Below are positions 1 to 12,821 of a stretch of 64,000 bases of DNA, one piece after another. The number at the start of each line of letters is the position of its first letter. The first letter of the stretch is position 1. The translations under genes were made by a program, and so were the position numbers. The notes under the pieces are model-generated. The model did no database searches. It saw nothing but the letters and a program-made list of their open reading frames with translations, and was not told the origin of the DNA. The stretch lies in the NCBI GenBank assembly GCA_009760855.2, contig WPIO01000053.1:2789501-2853500 (forward strand), given 5' to 3'. This DNA is from Cristatella mucedo. Its lineage: Eukaryota > Bryozoa > Phylactolaemata > Cristatellidae.

Positions 1-1190
1 GTTACAAAGAAGACGCTATGTCGCGTATGCTGTCAACGGCAATGGGCCAGTGACCTGTTTAACCTGCCATCAGTTCCCGATTCAATGGACACCGGCAGCA
101 GCGAGAAGGCGAGCAAGAAAAGTGATTAAGATGATTCTTGATCAAGTAGGCAGCGTCCATACTGCAGGTCTGATTCTGTGTTCGGCCTCTCCTGGCCAGC
201 ACGGACGCAACAATGTGGTTCCAGACCGTCCATCCGCTTTGATGATGCGATGGTTTCCACGAATTACCTATTTATGCATTCGGAGGTTAAACTGACGTAG
301 GGTTTTAGACCGCATTAGCCTTTCGTAAGGGCAATAAATCTGCAAGTCTATGCGCCAATCGCCAGTTTCGCTGCCCACGTCAAACGGCTTGAAAGAAGAG
401 GAACAACGACAATGTCAGAAAGTGCGTCGCCATCTATGCCCACTTTCACTTACAGTGAGCATTGCCCGCTTGCAAGGTGCTGCACAAGTAAATGATTTTT
501 GAGCGCTTCAGACCCGAAACCGGCAACAGGTCTCAGTCTTCTTCAGGCGACTGCGAGACACGGCTGCTGATGCGTTTCGGCCAGAGCTGGGAGACCAGCC
601 GCGCTCGCCGAAGCATATCGTGTCCGCTGCAGTAAGGCGCGTTACTTCCGCAGGATGACTTTAACTTGCCCATAGAAAGTGGGGAACTACGGCTATAGAC
701 AAGGACATTATGTGGCCCGATCCGGAAAATGCGTCCTTACTGTGGATGAAGGTGCCGTCAAACAGTGTGTTGACATCGACAACATACTAGAACCACAACG
801 TGGGACGCATTTTGAAAAACACCTAGTCCTGATTCACGCAATGCGGGAACAGCGGCCAGAAGAGCGGATTGGGCGCCATTGCAGTACGACAGGACATCCC
901 GAGGCATGAGTCGGACTATGTGGCCGACCGTACCAACGAGATGGAATGTCGCGTATGCTGTCAACAGCAACACATTGGGGACGGATTTCGACTTCCTTAC
1001 GGGCCCCGGTTCAAGCCACACCGGAAGGAGCGGGAAGGTGAGAGTGAAACGTGATAAGGATGATGCTTCATGGACTATGCAGCGTCCATACTGCAGGCCT
1101 GATTCGGTGTTCCACATCCGTTTGCCAGCAAGGATGTAACAATATGGCTATCGGTTGTCCTGCGCTTTGCCGACGCCATGGTTTCAAAAA

Positions 1191-1320
1191 ATGTAACTAC
1201 TTCTGAGTCATGGCGAAAAAACCAGTGACTACTACCGATTTGCTGCTATAAGCAGACGTGAAGCGTTATCCGTCATTGTATATTAGCAGCTATAATCTGC
1301 CGTGAGAAAGAGCTGGATGA
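1191..1320 (+). repeat. Near-invariant block of the satellite (one per dimer)
   Basis: This about 130-bp block, with the core CTGCTATAAGCAG and the motif TATTAGCAGCTATAATCTGC, lies between body B and body A. It recurs at about 2,840-2,968, 4,485-4,613, 6,140-6,270, 7,787-7,915, 9,434-9,561 and 11,086-11,216, usually with zero to three changes by eye, while neighbouring satellite sequence differs more. CTGCT-ATA-AGCAG can form a small hairpin. A diverged version sits at the end of the dispersed X unit near 47.81-47.93 kb on the minus strand. Its function is unknown; a protein-binding site or transcript-end signal are possibilities only. Confidence 0.75.
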
Positions 1321-1478
1321 CCAGCAGCGGTCGCCGACAGATTTCATGTCCTCTACTATAAAGCGTTTTACTTTCCCAGAATGACTTCCACGTGCCTAAG
1401 GAAGAGTGGGAAATTACGACGGTTCGCTACGACATCGTGAGGCCCGAGTCGTAAAATGCGTCCTTACTATGGACGAAG

Positions 1479-1784
1479 GTGGCGTCGAACGCTTGTTGCC
1501 GTCGACAAGACTCTGGAACCGTCACATTGAACGCAATTCGATCAACATCCAGTCCTGATTTAAGCGATGCCGGGAGCAGCGGCCCAACGAGCGGATTGGT
1601 CGAAACAGCTGTACGTCAGGACATCCCTGTGCAAAAGTCACACAATGTGGCCGATGTTACAAAGAAGACGCTATGTCGCGTATTCTGTCAACGGCAATGG
1701 GCCAGTGACCTGTTCAACCTGCCATTAGTTCCCGATTCAAAGGACACCGGCAGCAGCGAGAAGGCGAGAAAGAAAAGTGATTAA
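1479..1784 (+). other. Recurrent open frame in satellite body A (about 101 codons, unrecognised)
   Basis: An open frame beginning MASNACCRRQDSG and ending EKARKKSD recurs at 4772-5077, 6428-6733 and 9720-10037, and shortened at 11375-11587. Related frames lie in the dispersed X units at 37504-37815 and 48051-48467 (minus), sharing ASN.C, (A/L)RQDIP, and V/LC(R/L)V-C..Q. The copies near 3.13 and 8.06 kb carry in-frame stops, so the frame is not kept in every unit. I recognise no domain. Conservation of an open frame between the array and the much more diverged X units is suggestive, but other frames are also open in places. It may be an ancient coding segment or chance. Confidence 0.3.
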
Positions 1785-4700
1785 GATGATTCTTGATCAA
1801 GTAGGCAGCGTCCATACTGCAGGTCTGATTCTGTGCTCGGCCTCTCCTGGCCAGCACGGACGCAACAATGTGGTTCCAGACCGTCCATCCGCTTTGATGA
1901 TGCGATGGTTCCCACGAATTACCTATTTATGCATTCGGAGTTTTAACTGACGTAGGGTTCTAGACCGCATTAGCCTATTGCAGGGGTAACAAATCTGCAT
2001 GTCTATGCGCCACCCGCAGCTTCCGCTGCCCATAACAAACGGCTTGAATGAAGAGGAACAACGACAATTTCAGAGAGTGCGTCGCCATCTATGCCCACCT
2101 TCACTTACAGTGAGCAATGCCCGCTTGCAAGCTTCTGCAATAGTAATTGATTTTTTATCGCATTAGACCCGTAACAGGTCTCTCTCTTCATCAGGCTAAG
2201 GCGAGACATGGCTGCTGATGCGTTTCGGCCAGAGCTGGGTGGCCAGCCGGGCTCGCCGAAGCATATCGTGTCTGCTGCAGTAAGGCGTGTTACTTCCGCA
2301 GGATGTCTTAAACTTGGCCAGGAAGAGTGGGGAAGTACGGCTATGCACTAGGACATTATGTGGCCCGAGCCGTAAAATGTGTCCTTACTGTGGATGAAGG
2401 TGCCTTCGAACGTGTGTTCACGTCGACAACATACTAGAACCACAACGTGGGACGCATTTTGACCAACACCCAGTCCTGATTCAAGCGATGCCGGGAACAG
2501 CGGCCAGAAGATCGGATTTGGAGCCATTGCAGTACGACAGGACATCCCGAGGCATGAGTCGGACTATATGGCCGACCGTACCAAAGAGATGGAATGTCGC
2601 GTATGCTTTAAACAGCAATACATTAGGGAAGGGTTTCGACTTCCTTACGGCCCCGGTTCAAGCCACACCTGAAGGAGCTGGAAGGCGAGCACGAAGCGTG
2701 ATAAGCATGGTGCTTCATTGATCAAGCAGCGTCCACATTTCGGACCTGATTCGGTGTTCAACCTCCCTTAGCCATCACGGATGTTACCATGTGGCTGTCG
2801 GGTGTCCAGCGCTTTGCATATGCGATGGTTTCTAAGAATATAACGACTTCTGAGTCATGGCGAAAAAACCAGTGACTACTACCAATTTGCTGCTATAAGC
2901 AGACGTGAAGCGTTATCCGTCATTGTATATTAGCAGCTATAATCTGCCGTGAGAAAGAGCTGGATGACCAGCAGCGGTCGCCGACAGATTTCATGTCCTC
3001 TACTATAAAGCGTTTTACTTTCCCAGAATGACTTCCACGTGCCTAAGGAAGAGTGGGCAATTACGACGATTCGCTACGACATCGTGAGGCCCGAGTCGTA
3101 AAATGCGTCCTTACTATGGACGAAGGTGGCGTCGAACGCTTGTTGCCGTCGACAAGACTCTGGAACCGTCACATTGAACGCAATTCGATCCACATTCAGT
3201 CCTGATTTAAGCGATGCCGGGAGCAGCGGCCCGACGAGCGGATTGGTCTAAACGGCTGTACGACAGGACATCCCTGTGCAAAAGTCACACAATGTGGCCG
3301 ATGTTACAAAGAAGACGCTATGTCGCGTATTCTGTCAACGGCAATGGGCCAGTGACCTGTTTAACCTGCCATTAGTTCCCGATTCAAAGGACACCGGCAG
3401 CAGCGAGAAGGCGAGAAAGAAAAGTGATTAAGATGATTCTTGATCAAGTAGGCAGCGTCCATACTGCAGGTCTGATTCTGTGTTCGGCCTCTCCTGGCCA
3501 GCACGGACGCAACAATGTGGTTCCAGACCGTCCATCCGCTTTGATGATGCGATGGTTACCACGAATTACCTATTTATGCATTCGGAGGTTAAACTGACGT
3601 AGGGTTCTAGACCGCATTAGCCTCTTGCAGGGGTAACAAATCTGCATGTCTATGCGCCACCCGCAGCTTCTGCTGCCCACGTCAAACGGCTTGAACTAAG
3701 AGGAACAACGACAATGTCAGAAAGTGCGTCGCCATCTATGCCCACTTTCACTTACAGTAAGCGTTCCCCGCTTGCAAGCTTCTGCACTAGTAATTGATAT
3801 TTTATCGCATTAGACCCGAAACATGTCTCACTCTTCATCAGGCGACTGCGAGACACGGCTGCTGATGCGTTTTGGCCAGAGCTGGGAGACCAGCCGCGCT
3901 CGCCGAAGCATATCGTGTCCGCTGCAGCAAGGCGTGTTCCTTCCCCTGGATGACTTTAACGTGCCCAGGAAGAGTGGGGAACTACGCCTATGAGCCAGGA
4001 ATTTACGTGGCCAGAGCCGTAAAATGCGTCCTTACTGTGGATGAAGGTGCCGTCGAGCGTGTGTTGACGTCGACAATATACTGGAACCACAACGTGGGAC
4101 GCATTTTGACCAACACCCAGTCCTGATTCACGCGATGCGGGCACAGAGGTCAGAATAGCGGATTGGGCGCCATTGCAGTATGACAGGACATCCCGGGGCA
4201 TGAGTCGGACTATCTGGCCGACCGTACCAAAGAGATGGAATGTCGCGTATGCTGTCAACAGAAATACATTGGGGACGGGTTTCGATTTTCTTACGGCCCT
4301 GGTTCAAGCCACACCCGAAGCAGCGGGAAGGCGAGCAGGAAACGTGATAAGGATGATGCTTCATGGATTATGCAGCGTCCATACTGCAGGCCTGATTCGG
4401 TGTTCCACATCACTTTGCCAGCACGGATGTAAAAATATGGCTGTCGGTTGTCCTGCGCTTTGCCAATGCGATGGTTTCTAAAAATGTAACTACTTCTGAG
4501 TCATGGCGAAAAAACCAGTGACTACTACCGATTTGCTGCTATAAGCAGACGTGAAGCTTTATCCGTCATTGTATATTAGCAGCTATAATCTGCCGTGAGA
4601 AAGAGCTGGATGACCGGCAGCAGTCGCCGAAGGATTTAATGTCCGCCACTATAAAGCGGTTTACTTTCTAAGAATGACTTCCACGTGCCTAAGGAAATGT

Positions 4701-7700
4701 AGGGAAGTTCAACGATTCAAAACTACATTGCAAGGCCCGAGTCGTAAAATGCGACCTTACTATGGGCGAAGGTGGCGTCGAACGCTTGTTGCCGTCGAAA
4801 AGTCTCTGGAACCGCCATATTGAACACAATTCGATCAACATCCAATCCTGATTTAAGCGATGTCAGGAGCAGCAGCCCGACGAGCGGATTGGTCGAAACG
4901 GCTGTACGACAGGACATCCCTGTGCAAAAGTCCCACAATGTGGCCGATGTTACAAAGAAGACGCTATGTCGCGTATGCTGTCAACGGCAATGGGCCAGTG
5001 ACCTGTTTAACCTGCCATCAGTTCCCGATTCAATGGACACCGGCAGCAGCGAGAAGGCGAGCAAGAAAAGTGATTAAGATGATTCTTGATCAAGTAGGCA
5101 GCGTCCATACTGCAGGTCTGATTCTGTGTTCGGCCTCTCCTGGCCAGCACGGACGCAACAATGTGGTTCCAGACCGTCCATCCGCTTTGATGATGCGATG
5201 GTTTCCACGAATTACCTATTTATGCATTCGGAGGTTAAACTGACGTAGGGTTTTAGACCGCATTAGCCTTTCGTAAGGGCAATAAATCTGCAAGACTATG
5301 CGCCAATCGCCAGTTTCGCTGCCCACGTCAAACGGCTTGAAAGAAGAGGAACAACGACAATGTCAGAAAGTGCGTCGCCATCTATGCCCACTTTCACTTA
5401 CAGTGAGCATTGCCCGCTTGCAAGGCGCTGCACAAGTATATGATTTTTGAGCGCTTCAGACCCGAAACCGGCAACAGGTCTCAGTCTTCTTCAGGCGACT
5501 GCGAGACACGGCTGCTGATGCGTTTCGGCCAGAGCTGGGAGACCAGCCGCGCTAGCCGAAGCATATCGTGTCCGCTGCAGTAAGGCGCGTTACTTCCGCA
5601 GGATGACTTAAACTTGCCCATAGAAAGTGGGGAACTACGGCTATAGACAAGGACATTATGTGGCCCGATCCGGAAAATGCGTCCTTACTGTGGATGAAGG
5701 TGCCGTCAAACAGTGTGTTGACATCGACAACATACTAGAACCACAACGTGGTACGCATTTTGAAAAACACCCAGTCCTGATTCACGCAATGCGGGAACAG
5801 CGGCCAGAAGAGCGGATTGGGCGCCATTTCATTTCGACAGGACATCCCGAGGCATGAGTCGGACTCTCCGGCCGACCGTACCAACGAGATGGAATGTCGC
5901 GTATGCTGTCAACAGCAATACATTGGGGACGGATTTCAACTTCCTTACGGGCCCCGGTTCAAGCCACACCGGAAGGAGTGGGAAGGTGAGAGGGAAATGT
6001 GATAAGGATGATGCTTCATGGACTATGCAGAGTCCATACTGCAGGCCTGATTCGGTGTTCCACATCCCTTTGCCAGCAAGGACGTAACAATATGCCTATC
6101 GGTTGTCCTGCGCTAAAGCCGACGCCATGGTTTCAAAAAATGTAACTACTTCTGAGTCATGGCGAAAAAACCAGTGACTACTACCAATTTGCTGCTATAA
6201 GCAGACGTGAAGCGTTATCCGTCATTGTATATTAGCAGCTATAATCTGCCGTGAGAAAGAGCTGGATGACCAGCAGCGGTCGCCGACAGATTTCATGTCC
6301 TCTACTATAAAGCGTTTTACTTTCCCAGAATGACTTCCACGTGCCTAAGGAAGAGTGGGCAATTACGACGATTCGCTACGACATCGTGAGGCCCGAGTCG
6401 TAAAATGCGTCCTTACTATGGACGAAGGTGGCGTCGAACGCTTGTTGCCGTCGAAAAGACTCTGGAACCGCCATATTGAACGCAATTCGATCAACATCCA
6501 GTCCTGATTTAAGCGATGCCGGGAGCAGCGGCCCGACGAGCGGATTGGTCGAAACAGCTGTACGTCAGGACATCCCTGTGCAAAAGTCACACAATGTGGC
6601 CGATGTTACAAAGAAGACGCTATGTCGCGTATTCTGTCAACGGCAATGGGCCAGTGACCTGTTTAACCTGCCATTAGTTCCCGATTCAAAGGACACCGGC
6701 AGCAGCGAGAAGGCGAGAAAGAAAAGTGATTAAGATGATTCTTGATCAAGTAGGCAGCGTCCATACTGCAGGTCTGATTCTGTGCTCGGCCTCTCCTGGC
6801 CAGCACGGACGCAACAATGTGGTTCCAGACCGTCCATCCGCTTTGATGATGCGATGGTTCCCACGAATTACCTATTTATGCATTCGGAGCTTTAACTGAC
6901 GTAGGGTTCTAGACCGCATTAGCCTATTGCAGGGGTAACAAATCTGCATGTCTATGCGCCACCCGCAGCTTCCGCTGCCCATAACACACGGCTTGAATGA
7001 AGAGGAACAACGACAATTTCAGAAAGTGCGTCGCCATCTATGCCCGCCTTCACTTACAGTGAGCATTGCCCGCTTGCAAGCTTCTGCACTAGTAATTGAT
7101 ATTTTATCGCATTAGACCCGAAACATGTCTCACTCTTCATCAGGCGACTGCGAGACACGGCTGCTGATGCGTTTCGGCCAGAGCTGGGAGACCAGCCGCG
7201 CTCGCCGAAGCATATCGTGTCCGCTACAGTAAGGCGTGTTTGTTCCGCCGGATGACTTTTAATTGCCCAGGAAGAGTGGAAAACTATGCCTATAAGCCAG
7301 GAAATTACGTGGCTCGAGCCGTTAACTGCGTCCTTACTGTGGATGAAGGTGCCGTCGAACGTGTGTTTACGTCGACAATACACCGGGACCACAACGTGGG
7401 ACGCATTTTGACCAACACCCAGTCCTGATTCAGGCGATGCGGGAACAGCGGCCAGAAGAGCGGATTGGGCGCCATTGCAGTTCGACAGGACATCCCGAGG
7501 CATGAGTCGGACTCTCTGGCCGACCGTACCAAAGAGATGGAATGTCGCGTATGCTGTCAACAGCAATACATTGGGGACGGGTTTCAACTTCCTTACGGGC
7601 CCCGGTTCAAGCCACACCGGAAGGAGCGGGAAGGTGAGCGGGAAACGTGATAAGGATGATGCTTCATGGACTATGCAGCGTCCATACTGCAGGCCTGATT

Positions 7701-10700
7701 CGGTGTTTCACATCCCTTTGCCAGCACGGATGTAACAATATGGCTATCGGTTGTCCTGCGCTTTGCCAATGCGATGGTTTCAAAAAATGTAACTACTTCT
7801 GAGTCATGGCGAAAAACCAGTGTCTACTACCGATTTGCTGCTATAAGCAGACGTGAAGCGTTATCCGTCATTGTATATTAGCAGCTATAATCTGCCGTGA
7901 GAAAGAGCTGGATGACCAGCAGCGGTCGCTGACAGATTTCATGTCCTCTACTATAAAGCGTTTTACTTTCCCAGAATGACTTCCACGTGCCTAAGGAAGA
8001 GTGGGCAATTACGACAATTAGCTACGACATCGTAAGGCCCGAGTCGTAAATGCGTCCTTACTATGGACGAAGGTGGCGTCGAACGCTTGTTGCCGTCGAC
8101 AAGACTCTGGAACCGTCACATTGAACGCAATTCGATCAACATCCAGTCCCGATTAAGGCGATGCCGGGAGCCGCGGCCCGACGAGCAAATCGGTCGAAAC
8201 GGCTGTACGACAGGACATCCCTGTGCAAAAGTCCCACAATGTGGCCGATTTTATAAGAAAGACGGCATGTCGCGTATGCTGTCAACAGCAATGGACCAGT
8301 GACCTGTTTCACATGCCATTAGTTCCCGATTCAAAGGACACCGGCAGCAGCGAGAAGGCGAGCAAGAAAAGTGATTAAGATGATTGTTGACCAAGTAGGC
8401 AGCGTCCATACTGCAGGTCTGATTCGGTGTCCGGCCTCTCCTGGCCAGCACGGACGCAACAATGTGGTTCCAGACTGTCAATCCGCTTTGATGTTGCGAT
8501 GGCTTCCACGAATTACCTATTTATGCATTCGGAGGTTGAACTGACGTAGGGTTTTGGACCGCATTAGCCTATCGCAGTGGCAATGGGTCTGCAAGTCTAT
8601 GTGTTACTCGCAGCTTCCGCTGCCCATAACAAACGGCTTGAACGAAGAGGAACAACGACACTGTCAGAAAGTGCGTCGCCATCTATGCCTACTTTCAATT
8701 ACAGTGAGCATTGCCCACTTGCAAGCTTCTGCAATAGTAATTGATTTTTTATCGCATTAGACCCGTAACAGGTCTCACTCTTCATCAGGCTAAGGCGAGA
8801 CATGGCTGCTGATGCGTTTCGGCCAGAGCTGGGTGGCCAGCGGGGCTCGCCGAAGCATATCGTGTCTGCTGCAGTAAGGCGTGTTACTTCCGCAGGATGT
8901 CTTAAACTTGGCCAGGAAGAGTGGGGAAGTACGGCTATGCACTAGGACATTATGTGGCCCGAGCCGTAAAATGTGTCCGTACTGTGGATGAAGGTGCCTT
9001 CGAACGTGTGTTCACGTCGACAACATACTAGAACCACAACGTGGGACGCATTTTGACCAACACCCAGTCCTGATTCAAGCGATGCCGGGAACAGCGGCCA
9101 GAAGATCGGATTTGGAGCCATTGCAGTACGACAGGACATCCCGAGGCATGAGTCGGACTATATGGCCGACCGTACCAAAGAGATGGAATGTCGCGTATGC
9201 TTTAAACAGCAATACATTAGGGACGGGTTTCGACTTCCTTACGGCCCCGGTTCAAGCCACACCTGAAGCAGCGGGAAGGCGAGCACGAAGCGTGATAAGC
9301 ATGATGCTTCATTGATCAAGCAGCGTCCACATTTCGGACCTGATTCGGTGTTCAACCTCCCTTAGCCATCGCGGATGTTACCATGTGGCTGTCGGGTGTC
9401 CAGCGCTTTGCATATGCGATGGTTTCTAAGAATATAACGACTTCTGAGTCATGGCGAAAAAACCAGTGACTACTACCAATTTGCTGCTATAAGCAGACGT
9501 GAAGCGTTATCCGTCATTGTATATTAGCAGCTATAATCTGCCGTGAGAAAGAGCTGGATGACCAGCAGCGGTCGCCGACAGATTTCACGTCCTCTACTAT
9601 AAAGCGTTTTACTTTCCCAGAAGGACTTCCACGTGCCTAAGGAAGAGTGGGCAATTACGACGATTCGCTACGACATCGTGAGGCCCGAGTCGTAAGATGC
9701 GTCCTTACTATGGACGAAGGTGGCGTCGAACGCTTGTTGCCGTTGGCAAGACTCTAGAACCGCCATATTGAACACAATTCGATTAACCCCCAGTCCTGAT
9801 TTAAGCGATGCCGGGAGCAGCGGCCCGAAGAGCGGATTGGTCGAAACGGCTGTACGACGGGACATCCCTGTGAAAAAGTCACACAATGAGGCCGATTTTA
9901 CAAAAAAGAGGGTATGTCGCGTATGTTGTCAGCAGCAATGGACCAGTGACCTGTTTCACCTGCTATTATTTCCCGATTCACAGGACACCGGAAGAAGAGA
10001 GAAGGCGAGCAAGAAAAGTGATGACGATGATTCTTGACTGAGTATGTGTCGTCCATACTACAAGTCTGATTCGGTGTTCGGTTTCTCCTGGCCAGCACAG
10101 ACGCAATAATGTCGTTCCAGACTGTTCATCCGCTTTGATGATGCGATGGTTTCCACGAATTACCTATTTATGCATTCGGAGTTTGAACTGACGTAGGGTT
10201 TTGGACCGCATTAGCCTATCGTAAGGGGAACAAATCTGCAAGTCTATGCGCCACTCGCCAGTTTCGCTGCCCACGTCAAACGGCTTGAACGAAGAGGAAC
10301 AACGACAATGTCAGAAAGTGTGTCGCCATCTATGCCCACTTTCACTTACAGTGAGCATTGCCCGCTTGCAAGGTGCTGCACAAGTAAATGATTTTTGAGC
10401 GCTTCAGACCCGAAACCGGCAACAAGCCTCAGTCTTCAACAGGCTAAGGCGAGACATGGCTGCTGATGCGTTTCGGCCAGAGCTGGGAGACCAGCCGCGC
10501 TCGCCGAAGCATATCGTGTCCGCTGCAGTAAAGCGTGTTACTTCCGCAGGATGACTGTCACTTGCCCAGGAAGAGTGGGGAACTACGCCTATAAGCTAGG
10601 AAATTACGTGGCCCGAGCCGTAAAATGCGTCCTTACTGTGGATGAAGGTGCCGTCGAACGTGTGTTGTCGTCAACAACAAACCGGGACCACAACGTGGGC

Positions 10701-12176
10701 CGCATTTTGACCAACACCCAGTCCTGATTCAAGCGATGCCGGAAACAGCGGCCAGAAGAGCGGATTGGGCGCCATTGCAGTTCGACAGGACATCCCGAGG
10801 CATGAGTCGGACTCTCCGGCCGACCGTACCAAAGAGATGGAATGTCGCGTAAGCTGTCAACAGCAATACATTGGGGACGGGTTTCAACTTCCTTACGGGT
10901 CCCGGTTCAAGCCACACCGGAAGGAGCGGGAAGGTGAGCGGGAAACGTGATAAGGATGATGCTTCATGGACTATGCAGCGTCCATACTGCAGGCCTGATT
11001 CGGTGTTTCACGTCCTTTTGCCAGCACGGATCTAACAATATGGTTATCGGTTGTTCTGCGCTTTGCCAATGTGATAATTTCTAAAAATGTAACTACTTCT
11101 GAGTCATGGCAAAAAACCCAGTGACTACTACCGATTTGCTGCTATAAGCAGACGTGAAGCGTTATCCGTCATTGTATATTAGCAGCTATAATCTGCCGTG
11201 AGAAAGAGCTGGATGACCAGCAGCGGTCGCCGAAGGATTTCATGTCATCTACTATAAAGCATTTTACTTTCCCAGAATGACTTCCACGTGCCTAAGGAAG
11301 AGTGGGCAATTACGACGATTCGCTACGACATCGTGAGGCCCGAGTCGTAAAATGCGTCCTTACTATGGACGAAGGTGGCGTCGAACGCTTGTTGCCGTCG
11401 ACAAGACTCTGGAACCGTCACATTGAACGCAATTCGATCAACATCCAGTCCTGATTTAAGCGATGCCGGGAGCAGCGGCCCGACGAGCGGATTGGCCGAA
11501 ACGGCTGTACGACAGGACATCCCTGTGCAAAAGTCATACAATGTGGCCGAGGTTACAAAGAAGACGCTATGTCGCGTATGCTGTTAACGGCAATTCACCA
11601 GGGACCTGTTTCACATGCCACCAGTACCCGATTCAAAGGACATCGGTTGCTGCAAGAAGGTGAGCAAGAAAAGTGATTAAGATGATTTTTGATCAAGTAG
11701 GCAGTGTCCATACTGCAGGTCTGATTCGGTGTTCGGCCTCTCCTGGCCAGCACGGACGCAACAATGTGGTTCCAGACTGTCCATCCGCTTTGATGATGCG
11801 AATGTTTTCCACGAATTACCTATTTATGCATTCGGAGGTTGAACTGACGTAGGGTTTTGGACCGCATTAGCCTATCGCAGGGGCAACAAATCTGCAAGTC
11901 TATGCGCCACTCGCCAGTTTCGCTGCCCACGTCAAATGGCTTGAACGAAGAGGAACAACGACAATGTCAGAAAGTGCGTCGCGATCTATGCCTACTTTTA
12001 CTTACAGTGAGCATTGCCCGCTTGCAAGGTGCTTCACAAGTAAATAATTTTTGAGCGCTTCAGACCCGAAACCGGCAGCAGGTCTTAGTTTTCATCAGGC
12101 GACTGCGAAAAATGGTTGCTGATGCGTTTCGGCCAGAGCTGGGAGACCAGCAGCGCTCGCCGTAGCATATCATGTC

Positions 12177-12821
12177 AAAAACTCTGCAGCTAGATGCAAA
12201 ACACTGCAGCTAGGCTTGTCAGTCCTGACCGTCGCAATTGCCCCATCACTCCACTTTTCGCCGACCTGCACTGGCTACCAGTCAAGCAACGGATTGGTTT
12301 CAAGCTTTTGTCGCTGTCTTTTAGGTCCTGTCATTCTATGGCTCTAGCCTATCTCTTCGACATACTCCCGCATCAGGCCATGCCTCGTACCAACTCCTTT
12401 TCGGAATCCAGCAGTCTAGAAATTCCTCGTACAAACCTTAAATCCTGTGAAGACTGTGCGTTTATCTCCTACGCTCCCAAAACCTGGACCTCCCTCCCGT
12501 CCTGCGTCAGAACATCCCCTGACCCGACCACATTTAAAAGGAAGTTAAAAACACACCTTTTTAGGACAGCATTTAGTGGGTCCCTGAGATTAGTCCTTCA
12601 CGTGCTTATGCGTGCTGACACTGTGCATGCCACTACTAACCACATTTACATGCTGACCCTGTGCATCTCACCCCTTACCCTGTTATTCATTTTGTTGGTT
12701 TTTCAAGCATGATCTTACTTACTATTCAATTTCGTTTCCCTTTGCAGCAAATGTAAAGCGCCTAGAAAGTGATTATGTTCTCCGAGGGCACTTTATCAGA
12801 TACAATATTATTATTATAATT
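12177..12821 (+). mobile_element. 5'-truncated LINE-1fam copy inserted in the satellite
   Basis: The frame 12194-12712 (172 codons) encodes the C-terminal part of the LINE ORF2 protein: ARLV, LHWLPVKQRI, LKTHLFRTAFSG. It is followed by the family 3' UTR, the AAATGTAAAGCGCCTAGAAA tail and an ATT-rich end. Satellite sequence stops at 12176 and resumes at 12822. ATGT occurs at 12172-12175 and again at 12822-12825, a possible short target-site duplication. Endonuclease and catalytic RT motifs are absent, so the copy is dead on arrival. Confidence 0.9.

Larger units (their letters stand above)
1..12176 (+). repeat. Higher-order tandem satellite array, about 1.65-kb dimers
   Basis: The landmark ending ...ACAAAGAAGACGCTATG recurs at 1, 1656, 3303, 4949, 6605, 8250, 9897 and 11552, so the period is 1645-1656 bp. 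Between these lies a related landmark (930, about 2,580, 4,228, 5,883, 7,528, 9,174, 10,828), showing that each unit is a dimer of diverged bodies A and B. Longer-range near-identity exists at shifts of about 4,949 bp (1 vs 4,949; 1,479 vs 6,428) and about 6,594 bp (2,348 vs 8,942), so homogenisation is mosaic. The array continues off the left edge. Many short frames are open on both strands, but none is intact in all units. No known protein domain was recognised. Confidence 0.93.

Noticed and set aside
664-2300. Splice sites (GTAAGGCG...TTCCGCAG and TCTTCTTCAGG) delimiting exons in the satellite unit
   Set aside because: The implied intron of 22 bp is too short and the motifs are not kept in X; no coherent joined frame results.
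7054-7617. 187-codon minus-strand frame in the satellite
   Set aside because: Present at this length in one unit only; other units break it. No domain recognised.
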